DNA of 64,000 bases from Sesamum alatum (taxonomy: Eukaryota > Streptophyta > Magnoliopsida > Lamiales > Pedaliaceae). The DNA is taken from assembly GCA_034509735.1 (NCBI GenBank), contig JACGWO010000003.1:6634001-6698000 (forward strand), given 5' to 3'. Numbering within the stretch: position 1 is the first letter of the stretch; each line of letters opens with the position of its first letter. Positions 11,849 to 22,254 of this stretch are shown here, piece by piece. The notes below the pieces were generated by a model. That model did not search any database. It had not been told where the DNA came from and was given only the letters and a program-made list of their open reading frames with translations. The position numbers and the translations under genes were made by a program.

Positions 11849-12735
11849 ATGGCTGGAAAGAACACTGATGAAGTTGGTTCTAGCACTGGAGTGGGTTCTA
11901 GGGAGCGCAAGGTGCAGACATTCCCAGAAGCCATGAAATTACAAACAGGCGATCATCTTGGGGTACGCTTGGTTTCTGCGGTTTTTGATGGCACGAATTA
12001 CCTTTCATGGAGTAGATCTGTGCGCTGGGCACTCATGGCAAAATCCAAGGTTGGATTCATTGACGGTTCTTTTGAGAGATCCACTGAAAATAAAGAAGAT
12101 ATTGAGCACTGGGATCGCGCAGATTGCATGGTGGTCTCCTGGTCATTGAACTCCATATCTAAAGATATGGCTGAGGCTTTCTTGTATACTACTTTGCGAG
12201 AAACCCATGGATTGAACTGGAATCACGTTTTGGAGAGAGCAATGGCCCTCTGATCTACAAAATTCAGATGGAGATTACCTCTCTTAGTCAGGGTGACATG
12301 GGTGTGGCTGCCTATTTCACGAGGTTGAAGAAACTATGGGACGAATTGGGTTGCCTGTCCCCCCTACTTACTTTCTCTTGTGGAGCCAGTAAGGCTTTGG
12401 CAGACAAGAATGAGGCGACTCAACTGATGCAGTTCTTGATGGGTCTTAGTGATGCATATGACAATGTCAAGAACCAAGTTCTCCTGATGGACCCACTACC
12501 ATCTGTGGTAAGGCTTATTCCATGATCCTGAGAGTTGAAAAGCACAAAGTGGCAACTAGTGGCATCAGGACGGGGCAATGAATGACAGAATTTCAAGTGG
12601 TGATAAATGGTTGAGCACAAATCAAGGAAGAAGAGGATGCATAGATAAGAAGCAACAATATTGTTATAATTGCAATCGAACATGACATACTAGGGAGACA
12701 TGTTTCAAAATCACTGGATATCTGGACTGGTACAG
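11849..12735 (+). pseudogene. Copia gag remnant (small element)
   Basis: The first frame (11849-12253) has the N-terminal copia gag pattern, including 'LVSAVFDGTNYLSWSRSVRWAL' in two parts. A second frame (12268-12525) continues with 'YFTRLKKLWDELG' and 'QFLMGLSDAYDNV'. Near 12661-12710 a CCHC-like knuckle is readable but interrupted by a stop. Gag forms the particle and binds RNA; here frameshifts between the pieces and the stop at the knuckle prevent a complete product. The start at 11849 is favoured because it is the first ATG after the PBS leader and heads the conserved domain. Confidence 0.75.
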
Positions 12736-12999
12736 GGATATGATGGACCAAAGGAGGAACGGCGGTGCCAGGAATGGCAGAAGTGCCTTTAACACAGAGC
12801 TTGAAGGGGAGGAAGGCAACTCACATATAGGAGTAGCAGGACAGGACAGTGGACCTAATCAGGCAGAAGCGATTAGAGCTGAGCTGTGGAGGTTGATGCA
12901 GGAGCCTAGACAGGCAAACCAGGGCAAAACCAACATGGTGGAATATGAAAACTTCGTAGGTATGGCGTTTAATATTGGCATTACTTCTTTCCCTCAGTT

Positions 13000-13378
13000 A
13001 ATACTTTGTCCCTAACAACGTTTTCTGATGCAGACTTGGCTGCGTGCGTGGATTCAAGAAGGTCCTTAATAGGGTACTGCATTCTCCTTGGACCAACGCC
13101 AATATCATGGAAGACAAAGAAGCAGGTGACTGTCTCAAGATCAAGTGCAGAAGCGGAGTATAGGAGCATGGCGTCAACGAGAGAACTAAGCACTTGAAAA
13201 TCGACTGCCATATAGTGAGAAATATATTCAAGGAGGGGTTTATCAATCGTATGCATATAGCCTCCAAGAATCAGATTGCAGATGTGTTCACTAAGTCCCT
13301 TTCAAGCGTTTCAATTTCGGAACATTTATGTCAAGTTAGGCTTGGTAGCATTAGCACCAAGTCCAACTTGCGGAGGGG
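13000..13378 (+). pseudogene. Copia RNase H remnant (small element)
   Basis: Starting near 13000 the sequence reads 'FSDADLAACVDSRRSLIGYCI', then 'ISWKTKKQVTVSRSSAEAEYRSMA', the conserved RNase H end of copia pol with the first Asp and the AEAEY Glu present. A stop at about 13195 interrupts it, and the C-terminal tail 'HIASKNQIADVFTKSL' follows. It is joined almost directly to gag, so about 2.5 kb of pol was lost. The 3' LTR begins immediately after the end. Confidence 0.8.
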
Positions 13379-13379
13379 A

Positions 13380-13774
13380 TGTTAAAAGGAAGAAGGAGTA
13401 ACAGAATGTGCACGTACCTGATCCAGGCTGAAGACCCTTTCCTCATACGCGTGCTTTGCTGACAGAAACGTTTTAACACTTCTTCCAATAGTTACTCTAA
13501 GATACGTCTTTATTATTTTAGAAGGCCGTGTCTTCTAAGTTAGCATGTTTTCCTTTTTATAGCACTTATTCAATTTTTGGTTAGTGATTTTGTTTAGTTA
13601 GGTAATGACAGTTTAGGGTTTGTTAGACCCTCATTAACTGTCGTTTACTTCTTCTATTTATAGGGCAAGTTAGCATAATCAAGATTCTTTTCTATTCTTT
13701 TCTCCATTGATATACAAACTACTACAAGAGCTTCTAAACTCATCCATGACTTCTTTCAATTTCGTTTTGTAGCA
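13380..13774 (+). repeat. 3' LTR of the small copia element
   Basis: It starts TGTTAAAAGG and ends TTTTGTAGCA. It lacks about 15 bp near 13670 that are present in the 5' copy. Confidence 0.92.
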
Positions 13775-14280
13775 ACATTTCATCCATGGAAGATGAGGTT
13801 CAACTCGTGTTAGCTTTCATGAAGAGCTTTCAAGAGATTGATATTTCTCCCATAGAAAATCTATTGAAAGCTTTATTCGAGAAGGCAGTTGCTTATGGCA
13901 AGGCGAGATCAATGTCTTTCGAGAAATTATCGGAGGAGAGACTTGCTCGACAACTCAGTGAAGCTAAGGATCGTCCCCATGATGCCTAAATTAAAGATAC
14001 TAAAGAGATCAATCAAATTGAGTCAAGAAAGAGTGAGTTAGAGTGTATTAAGTGACAAGGGAAGAAATTACTTGCATCTGATAACACGATAACAAGAATT
14101 GATGCAAAGTGCTCAAGCTGTTGTTCGTGAGATCAAAGATGAGGTTGAAGTACTTGAGGGTACCTCCCCCATTGAGCAAAGATATGATGGAATACTTGAG
14201 AACTTCGACAACAACTCTTACAACTCTAAGGAGGAGTTAGGAAACTTAGATCCCTTTGTTTGATCTTTTCCCTTTTTTGT

Positions 14281-14880
14281 TGTTTTTCTCCTTTGCCCCC
14301 ATGTCTTGACCGGGATTGCGTAATAGAATTTTTTTTTGTTCTATCTTGCCATCTTTGAGCATGCTTTAATATTTTCCATTTTAACAATTTCACATGAGAA
14401 ATTAAGTTAGTTTATATGTTATGACTGAACTTACAAATATCTAAGCTTCCTACATACCTCATTACGAAGATCAAGTCATTACATAGTTCAAAGTACAAAA
14501 TATCTATTTGGAGAGGGGAAGATCGGTCGCAATTTATACTCATGCTTCCAGGAGTATCTATAACTTAGCCACTTTGGATGAGGTGAAGCATTTCTACATT
14601 TTAGCCACATGAAATACTTTCAGTGGAGTAGATTAGAAATTTAATCACATATGCTACTATTGGTGATTACTGTATACAGTTAATAGTCATGTGGGTCAGG
14701 AGTTTGTTTTGCTTTTCTTTTTTTGTTGTTTTTTCTTTCTTTTCTTTCTTTTTTCGTTTTATTTTGTTAAATTTTTCTCTCTTTTTTTTTTTCTTTTTTT
14801 GTTCAAGCGTGGTATCGTGTAGACTTCTTTGACAATATAGATGCCATCCCATTTTGGTAAGAATTTGTTACCCATCCGAT
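14281..14880. other. No gene recognised; pyrimidine tract
   Basis: Follows the PMD remnant. A C/T-rich tract occupies 14698-14802. Nothing else is recognised. Confidence 0.4.
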
Positions 14881-14892
14881 GCATTATAATTA

Positions 14893-15870
14893 TAGGCCTC
14901 CTCACCGCAGTACTAAATCACCAACTTGGAATGAACGCAAACGAACCTTCTTATTAAACGCTTGAGATAATCGAGCTCGGCAACACTCAAGCCTTTGTTG
15001 TGCTTCCAATATTCTTCCATTGAGAGACTCAATTCTTCAAGCCGTATTCGAGCATTTTCTTCTTTAGTAAGTCCTTCTTGTATTGCTATCCTCAAAGATG
15101 GGATTTGTTGCTCAAGCAAAAGGACTGTTTCTACTCCATAAACCAACACGTACGGAGTTGCTTGTGTAGGCGTTCTAAGAGTGGTTCTGTATGCCCATAG
15201 AGCTTCTCCAATCTTTTCACGCCAATCTTGGTTTGATTTTGCCACCACTTTCTTCAATAGGCTACACAAAATTTTGTAAAATATCTCAATAAGACTGTTG
15301 GCAACAACATAGTACATAGAAGAATTTATTTGCTTAAAACAAAACTTTTGACATAACTTATTTATCAAGCCATTGCAAAAAGGTTTTCCGTTGTCATTGA
15401 TGATATACCTAGACACCCCATAACGATAGATAATGTTGGTACAGATAAAATCAACAACATTATCTTTTTTCACTTTTTTAAGGGGCACTGCTTAGACCAT
15501 TTAGAGAAATAATCGGTTGTTGTCAAGATATACAAGTGATTACTGGAGGACTTTGTTATAGGCCCTACAACATCCAAACCCAAGCATCAAAAGGCCACGA
15601 CTCAATGGTAGGATGCAATGACTCAGGTGGTTGGCGGATCAAATTAGCATGAAATTGACAAGATTGACATCTCCTTGCATAGCCCATGCAATCTTTAACA
15701 ATGGTAAGCCAGTAATAACCCAACATGTTTATGCGGAACTGTAGCTTTGGTCCCGATTGCTGAGCACCACAAACTCCAGAATGAGCTTCCTTCTTTGAAT
15801 TTTTTTTCTTCACTTAGATAACATTGGAAAGTTCCATCAAATGAACTTCTATAGAGTGTGTCTTTGTAGT
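14893..15870 (-). pseudogene. Ty3/gypsy integrase remnant
   Basis: Two frames on the minus strand belong together. 15565-15813 has the H2C2 zinc-binding part ('HSGVCGAQQSGPKL', 'ARRCQSCQFHANLI', 'SWPFDAW'). 14913-15488 has the catalytic core ('YGVSRYIINDNGKPF', then 'ANSLIEIF' where the catalytic Glu is expected) and the following 'WAYRTTLRTPTQATPYVLVYG'. The style fits the non-chromodomain Tat/Athila side of Ty3/gypsy. A frameshift or loss separates the pieces; gag, protease, RT and LTRs are absent. It abuts the copia element at about 15871. Confidence 0.85.
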
Positions 15871-15904
15871 AGATGAAGCGAGACCCCGATCGTCGGATGT
15901 CAAC

Positions 15905-16212
15905 CCTTCAGCACCCAGTCGCGCACGCGTGCGCGCCTGTTGGGCTCGTGCGTGCAGACTCCTTCGTCTGCGTGCGTGCGCGCTCGCGCGCGCGGCCTAT
16001 CTGGCCGCGCGTCCGGGTGCGCAGGCATCCCAGCGTGCTAGCCTGGCGCGCGTGCGCGGGCTTCCCTGCCCGTTTGCGCACGCGCCCGGCCAGCCGCCTG
16101 CCTGTCGCCCGGCCGCGCCACCCGGCAGGCTGACTACGCGCAGCCATGCGCGCCTAGCGCAGGCGGCCGCGCGCAGGCTCCTCTATTTGCGCGCGTCTGC
16201 CTCGCCTGTGCA
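15905..16212 (+). repeat. CpG-rich leader block of copia element 1
   Basis: Very GC-rich with long GCGCGC runs, matching in type and position the block at 27735-28330 and the short one at 59800-59880. All frames look open because stop codons are rare at this composition. I do not regard it as coding. Confidence 0.7.
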
Positions 16213-16266
16213 GGGGAAAGCTGCACTATTGTTGTGAACAAAGAGATTGCACTTGCTGTTTCCCTA

Positions 16267-16281
16267 TCTCACGAGTCGTGG
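16267..16281 (+). promoter_or_regulatory. Conserved palindromic leader motif
   Basis: TCTCACGAGTCGTGG, containing the palindrome CACGA-G-TCGTG. The same 15-mer occurs at 29375, 29454, 60896 and 60976 in the leaders of the other copia elements. Only the downstream copy of the pair survives here. Confidence 0.5.
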
Positions 16282-16542
16282 GGGGCGACAGTTGAGGTAT
16301 GATTTGGTTGATGGGTCGGGTCCAACACTGAGTAACATGGTTCGCTTGGAGCCCTCGGAACCATGTGAATAGGTGAGGTAAAATATCTTGGGAATCTCAT
16401 TGGATGAGAATGATATTGGATATCTCCCATGAGGTTTTCTTCATGTGAATCGTAAAAGTGGGGCATGGAGATCACGCTTGTGGATCCCAAGCCCACTAGA
16501 AAATGGTTTACTGAAACTCCGCTTGAGAGTGGTGGACTTTCG

Positions 16543-16550
16543 TATAAATA
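16543..16550 (+). promoter_or_regulatory. TATA-like box upstream of gag
   Basis: TATAAATA lies 105 bp before the gag ATG at 16648. The equivalent at 29731 lies 111 bp before its ATG. It may be an internal promoter or chance. Confidence 0.3.
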
Positions 16551-16647
16551 GTGGGAGGGTTATTGACTAAAAAGACCATGTCTTCAACTTGAATAATAAT
16601 ATTACCATCATCTGTTGATTTTTGCTTTACATTTTATAAATGTAGAT

Positions 16648-19600
16648 ATGTCTAAGAATCCTTTGACCATGGTACTTGAGACTAATAAGTTTAATGGAAC
16701 GAACTACTTGGACTGGCTGAGAAGCTTCAGGATTGTCCTCGGTTTCGAAAACCAAGGCTACGTCTTTGACGAGCCACCGCCGAGCGACTTACTCCACGCC
16801 AGAATAACATTTGACGTTTGTGAAATGGCATGAGGAAAATTGGAAAGTATGCAGTATCATATTGGCTTTAATGTCTATGAGAGGCTGGACAACGTCTCCG
16901 CCATAATGCTCTGAATGAAGGAGGTTTATGCGGTTCCGGACAAGCATATTATATGCCGCCACAAAAGCATTCTTTGGCGCCAAGCTGGCTGAAGGATCGT
17001 CTGTACAGAGTCATGGGGTCAAGATGCTTTTCCTAGTGGAAAAGCTCGAGGATCTTAAAGTTAGGCCAATGACACGTACATTGACGTGATCCTCCGGTCG
17101 CTTCTTCCGTCCTATGACCCGTTTGTTGTAAACTACAACATGAATGGACTTGAGAAGTCTATTCATGAGTTGATCAACATGCTGGTGCAACACGAGGCTA
17201 CGACCCACAAGTCACTGTCGTCGGTATTGATAGGAGAGGCTTCGACCTTCAAGGCGAATGGCAAGAGGTTCGAACGCTAGAAGAGGAAGAAGGGAAAAGG
17301 GAAGACGGTTGCGGCCCCTGCTCGTGCTCTTGGCGCCCCTGTTGCCCCGGTGGGAATGGACAAAGGGAAAGGGAAAGCCCGTGGTTCTCAGCGGTCCAAG
17401 GCAAATGATGTCTACATGCATTGCCAAGGAGAGGGGCATTCGAAGAGGGAGTGCCCACAACTCCTCTCCAATCCAGGTATGTTTGTGATTAAAGTAAACA
17501 TGATAACTAATTCTTCTTCATGGGTATTGGGTACCGGGTGTGGTGCTAATATCTACAATAATTTGCAGGCACTGCAAAAAAGCAGAAGGCTAACCAAGGA
17601 TAAGATGATCCTGAGGCTAGGCGATGGCAAGGCCGTTGCTATGGAAGCCGTAAGATCAATGGAGTTAGCCATTAGTAGTCATGTTAGGATTGTACTGAAC
17701 GACTGTTTTCTATGTACCCAGCGTGATTAAGAATATTGTATCCATACCCGTCCTTGTTAAGGAGGGTTATTGTTTCACCATCAATAAAAATAGTTTTTAT
17801 ATTATAAATGATGGTGTATCTCATTTGCTTGGTACATTGGTGAACGGTCTGTACATACTTCAACAGTCTAATTAGATTATGACTGCAGAATACAAACGGA
17901 AACATGATAATCAAGATAATGCACAAATTTGGCATGCGAGGTTAGGTCAAATTTCTAAGGATAGGATAAGAAGGTTGGTGGACTCAAAGAATCTAGAAAT
18001 AGACGATTTGGACAACCTACCGACCTGCGAATCCTGTCTAAAGGGAAAGATGACCAAGAAACCCTTTGTTGGACAAAGTACGCTAGCCAATGGTCTATTG
18101 GATTTGATTCATACGGACGTCTATGGCCCATTAAATACTCAGGCTAGAGGTGGGTACTCGTACTTCATAACCTTTACCGATGATCACTCACGGTATGGTG
18201 ATGTTTACCTTCTTAGGTACAAGTCTGAAGCCTTTGGAAGGTTTAAGAAATACAAACTTGAAGTAGAGAACCAAATCGGTCGTAAGATCAAAGCCCTTCA
18301 GTTGGACCGAGGTGGAGAGTATTTAAGTGGAGAATTCATTGATTACCTAAAGAGAATGGGATTCTCTCTCACTGGACTCTTCCTGGAACACCACAGTTGA
18401 ATGGTGTGTCTGAAAGGAGGAATCAGACCTTGTTGGACATGGTTCGATCCATAATGAATTTTACCGAACTCTTCTTATCCTTCTGGGGATATGCTCTTGA
18501 GATGGCGGCCAAACTTTTGAACTTGGCGCCATCTAAGAAGATATCCCAGATGTCATATGAGATATGGCATGGCAAACCTTCCTCCAACAAATACTTGAAA
18601 GTGTGGGCTTGCCCCGCATATGTCAAGAGATTAGTAGGAGATAAACTGGACTCCAAGTCTAGTTTATGCAGGTTCATCGGATATCCGAAAGAAACTGCGG
18701 GGTATTATTTCTATGATCCCTCCGAGCAAAAGGTGTTTGTCTCGTGAAACACAGTGTTCTTGGAAAAGTATTTTTCATCGGATAGTCGACGCGATGAGGT
18801 ACTCCTTGAGGAATCAAGTGAGGTACCCCATGAGGCGGGAATGACATCTGAGCCAGTAGTTCCCAATGATGATGTTCCAATCCTTCGTAGGTCGGGCAGA
18901 GTATCCCAACCACCTAATAGGTATGGATTTCTGGGCCTGATCGGTATGGATAATGATCCAAAGACGTACGGAGATGTGATGTCGGACATCAATTCGGATA
19001 AGTGGCTTGAGGCCATGAAATCCAAAATGGACTCGATGGGTGCAAACCAGGTTTGGACCCTAGTGGACCCACCTAAATGGCTAAAACTCGTAGGGTGTAA
19101 ATGGGTCTACAAACGTAACCTTGGAGCTGACGGAGAGGTTACAACCTTCAAAGCCAGGCTTGTGGCGAAAGGTTACACTCAATGACCCAGGGTCGATTTT
19201 GAGGAAACCTACTCGCCTATAGCAATGGCTAAGTCCATTCGGATACTGATTGCCATAGCAGCATGGTATGACTATGAAATATGGCAGATGAACGTGAAAA
19301 CCACCTTCCTCAACGGTTTCGTAGAGGAAGAGATCTATATGGATCAAGCGGAAGGTTTCCCATCTGTCGGAGAATAGCAGAAGGTCTTCCATCTCCAAAG
19401 GTCCATCTATGGCCTCAAACAAGCTTCCCGAAGCTGGAACATACGTTTTGATGAAGTCATACGGGATATGATTTCATCAAGAACGAGTCTGATCCTTGTG
19501 TATACAAGAAGATCAGTGGGAGCTCTGTTGCGTTCCTGGTGCTTTACGTGGATGACATCTTGCTCATTGGGTATGATGCTAAGATGTTGGGAACCACTAA

Positions 19601-20534
19601 AGCTTGGTTGTCAACACAATTTTCCATAAAGGATATGGGCGAGGCATCCTACATTCTTGGTATCAAGATCTACAGGGATAGATCTAGAAGGATGTTAGGA
19701 ATGGCCCAGTCCTCGTACATTGAGAAAATCTTGAATAGATTCAAGATGGAGAACTCAAAACGAGGATTCCTTCCTATGAGGCATGGAATTAAGTTATCCA
19801 AAAAGCAATCTTCTAAGATAGATGAGGAGCTTAAACGGATATTGGACATCCCCTATGCTTCAGCCGTAGGCAGCATTCAGTACGTTGTCCAGTGCACTAG
19901 ACCTGATGTGGCTTTCGCTTTGAGCGTTACTAGTCGATATTAGTCGTGTGTCGGGGAGGCACACTGGAGTGTGCGGTCAAGACTATCCTGAAGTACCTGA
20001 AAAGGACTAAGGATATGTTCTTGATCTACGGTGGTGGAGAATTGATACTGGAAGGCTATAGCGACGCTAGCTTCCAGTCGGATGGCGATGATGCCAAGTC
20101 TCAGTCTGGTTTTGTGTTTAGACTGAATTGTGGCGTGGTTGCTTGGAATAGTTCCAAGCAGGCTACCACGGCGGACTCCACCATGGAGTCTGAATATATA
20201 GCAGCTTCGGAAGCTGCTAAGGAGGCAGTTTGGATGAAAAGCTACATCCAAGAGTTGGGTGTAGTGCCTAGCATCGTTGAGTCAGTGGTTATCTTCTGCA
20301 ATAACAACGGGGCCATAGCGCAAGCCAAAGGAACCGAGATCTCATCACCGATCCAAGCATATTCTTAGACGCTACCATCTGCTCAGAGAGATGGTTAGCA
20401 GGGGTGACGCTCGAATGGACCGAGTCAGCTCCGCAGAAAACACAACAGATTCACTTACTAAGCTCGTGTTGCAAGTTGCCCATACTCAGCATCTGGATAA
20501 GATGGGTTTGAGGTCAATGGGTGATTGGCTTTAG
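16648..20534 (+). pseudogene. Copia element 1 gag-pol, decayed
   Basis: The order gag, CCHC knuckle, protease, integrase, RT, RNase H is Ty1/copia. Gag starts at ATG 16648 ('MSKNPLTMVLETNKFNGTNY') and breaks near 16830. The knuckle (about 17420) has lost its first Cys. Protease (17520) reads WVLGTGCGA where element 2 has WVLDTGCGA, so the catalytic Asp is gone. GAG-pre-integrase and integrase ('IWHARLGQ', 'HTDVYGPL', 'DRGGEYL') span 17900-18750 with frame changes. RT (18754-19943) keeps the YVDD box at about 19545. RNase H ('ESEYIAASEAAKEAVWMK') runs to the end at 20534. At least six frameshifts or stops rule out function. It resembles proteins usually labelled Pol of TNT 1-94. Confidence 0.9.
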
Positions 20535-20548
20535 GTCAAGTGGGAGAT
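20535..20548 (+). promoter_or_regulatory. Polypurine tract, copia element 1
   Basis: GTCAAGTGGGAGAT directly before the 3' LTR start; the same word precedes the 3' LTR of element 2. It primes plus-strand synthesis. Confidence 0.75.
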
Positions 20549-22254
20549 TGTTAGAATAGGTGATCAGAAAGCCAATAAGTTTGGCATTTTGTAACCTATT
20601 TGATAACTTGATGTAGTGTAATATTATGTAATGAATAAATGAGTACTCGTTAACTTTGGTACCTTCTTTGTTGTGCTCATTCTCCATATGCTAAAATGGT
20701 ATTTTACATATATCACAACAAAGCCAACAGACCATGAATAACAACTCATGCAGTTGGGTAACGCATTGGATGGTGGTCATGAAACCAATTGATAAAGAGT
20801 TGGGTCTGAAACGTTCCAAGTCGAGGACCTCGAGACAGGGCATCGAGAGTCCTATGCACCAAGAGTCGTGTTCATTGGATGAGTGCCGTGTTTCATCGGT
20901 GACAGGCGTGGGACGCCAACACGATCTTGATGGGTTGGTCAACTGGGGTCGAGCCTACTGAACTAACTTGTGGGGATCATCATATGAAAGCCTTGGAGTC
21001 TTGGTCGGTATGATTGGATTTCCCTGGTTCCGATAGTACGGGAGTAGTTCTCAAACTTGAGGGACCATGGCACTCATGTACACAGGATGACTGTATCTTA
21101 GATCTGGCGAGAGGTGATCATTCTATAAGATGATCATTATAAGCCTTGTCCAGTGCAGTCAGAATGTGTAGTGAGGACGATGGGTTCCAAGAAGAGGATC
21201 TGTCCTCTGTCAGTATGTAACAGAGGTATCTTCTATGCACTCGGAGACACGTTCATGCTGCTTAAACCTGTGGCCACAGTGGTTGGTCGAACAGGAAATG
21301 GTTTCCTGTGTCGATGCAATGAGGCATGCGTAGTCTCCAGTATTAAGCATAGATGCCTAGTTGAGGATGGGAACCGACGCCTAATTTCATACCCTAGACT
21401 AAGGCCGGAGACGGTAGACGGAAGGAACGTACCCGTATGGAATCGGCACCTAAATGTTCACGCCAACATTCACCTAGTCTCTAGTGCCATGGACCGTTGC
21501 TAGACGGCCACCTATGGTAACAGGCCCCTATTGGACATGGGCCCAAGTCTATCTGAGGGTGAACCTAAAGGGTCACACACAAATCACCGAGAAGGTGGAG
21601 AAATTGACTTAGAGTCAATTTCAGAGGATAATTAAGTAATTGAATTACTTAAGGGATTGTCCATTAGATGGACGGGCCGATACTGTATCCGGCCCTCGTT
21701 TAATCGGTAAATGGAATTTATCGATTAACATAGAGAGTCGTAATAATTAAATCTTTTAATTGGATTAAAAGATCAATGAAAACTATTTAAGTGGACCATG
21801 AATTAAATAGGATTTAATTTTGAAATTGTTGTAATTGGATTATAGTGGAACCCGATCCGTTAAATTTTGGCCTAAGAGATGTGTTAATTCCACTTTTGAA
21901 ATAGGAAAAAATTGGACTTCTTCCTTAAATGGGCATGGCCGAAAATTACCACCTTTGAGGGGGCAAAAAATCGGCCATGCTACCTTGATGTAGTTTAGTT
22001 GTCTCTTTTGGTATGAGACAAATCAATTCCAATCAAGTCTTTCTCTTTTGGTATGATTAAATCATACCTTAAGAGATGGTAGGTTTGATTGATGAATTAG
22101 TGGGATTGATTGGGACGAATCTAGACATCCTTGGATGAACCTAGACATCCTTGGATGAACCTAGACATATTCCAATAATTACATTAATTTTGTATATATA
22201 TGAGTATATACAAACATCAAAGCATGAGAATCATAATTCATCTTTTTTTAGGAA
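20549..22254 (+). repeat. 3' LTR of copia element 1 (family A), truncated
   Basis: It starts TGTTAGAATAGGTGATCAG and matches the solo LTR 55651-57852 for about 1.7 kb, then stops within text equivalent to about 57335, so the last 500 bp or so are missing. A 20-bp block near 22130-22165 is tandemly duplicated relative to the solo copy. The frame calls within it are not genes. Confidence 0.85.

Larger units (their letters stand above)
11306..13774 (+). mobile_element. Internally deleted Ty1/copia element
   Basis: It is flanked by ACATT on both sides (11301-11305, 13775-13779) and bounded by two LTRs of about 400 bp with TG...CA ends. Inside are a PBS, a broken gag and only the RNase H end of pol. 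Protease, integrase and most of reverse transcriptase are missing, which explains its length of 2469 bp against about 5 kb for the superfamily. It sits in the PMD gene. Confidence 0.9.
6880..14262 (+). pseudogene. Plant mobile domain (PMD) gene, broken
   Basis: Joined across frameshifts, 6880-8700 resembles the plant mobile domain (PF10536): a 'YWEWTEDIL' block near 7117, 'YDVVSASLFTYDYNSDII', 'FFEAWCPLTNTL' and 'SISLWDL' follow in order, then a C-terminal part to 8400 ('GYYQDI', 'KAWWTKVHG'). The coding text resumes at 11153 and again at 13775 after removing a solo LTR and a copia element. The third piece (13786-13989) is a helical, charged C-terminal region. PMD proteins are partly TE-associated; Arabidopsis MAIN/MAIL1 are relatives involved in TE silencing. 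Here an in-frame TGA at 7069, several frameshifts and two insertions make it non-functional. Exon limits are uncertain. Confidence 0.75.
15873..22254 (+). mobile_element. Copia element 1: 5' LTR missing, 3' LTR truncated
   Basis: From left to right it holds a CpG-rich leader block, a short leader, a decayed gag-pol, a polypurine tract and a family A LTR. The 5' LTR, PBS and about 1 kb of leader seen in element 2 (28330-29400) are absent. The 3' LTR stops at 22254 where a Helitron-like end begins. Coding similarity to element 2 is high, although the LTRs belong to a different subfamily. Confidence 0.85.

Noticed and set aside
15873..16237. Overlapping Arg/Ala-rich frames on both strands
   Set aside because: Same composition artefact in the leader block of copia element 1.
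20691..21503. Frames of 75-116 codons after copia element 1
   Set aside because: They lie inside the 3' LTR, whose relatives at 55651 and 1560-6301 do not keep the frames.
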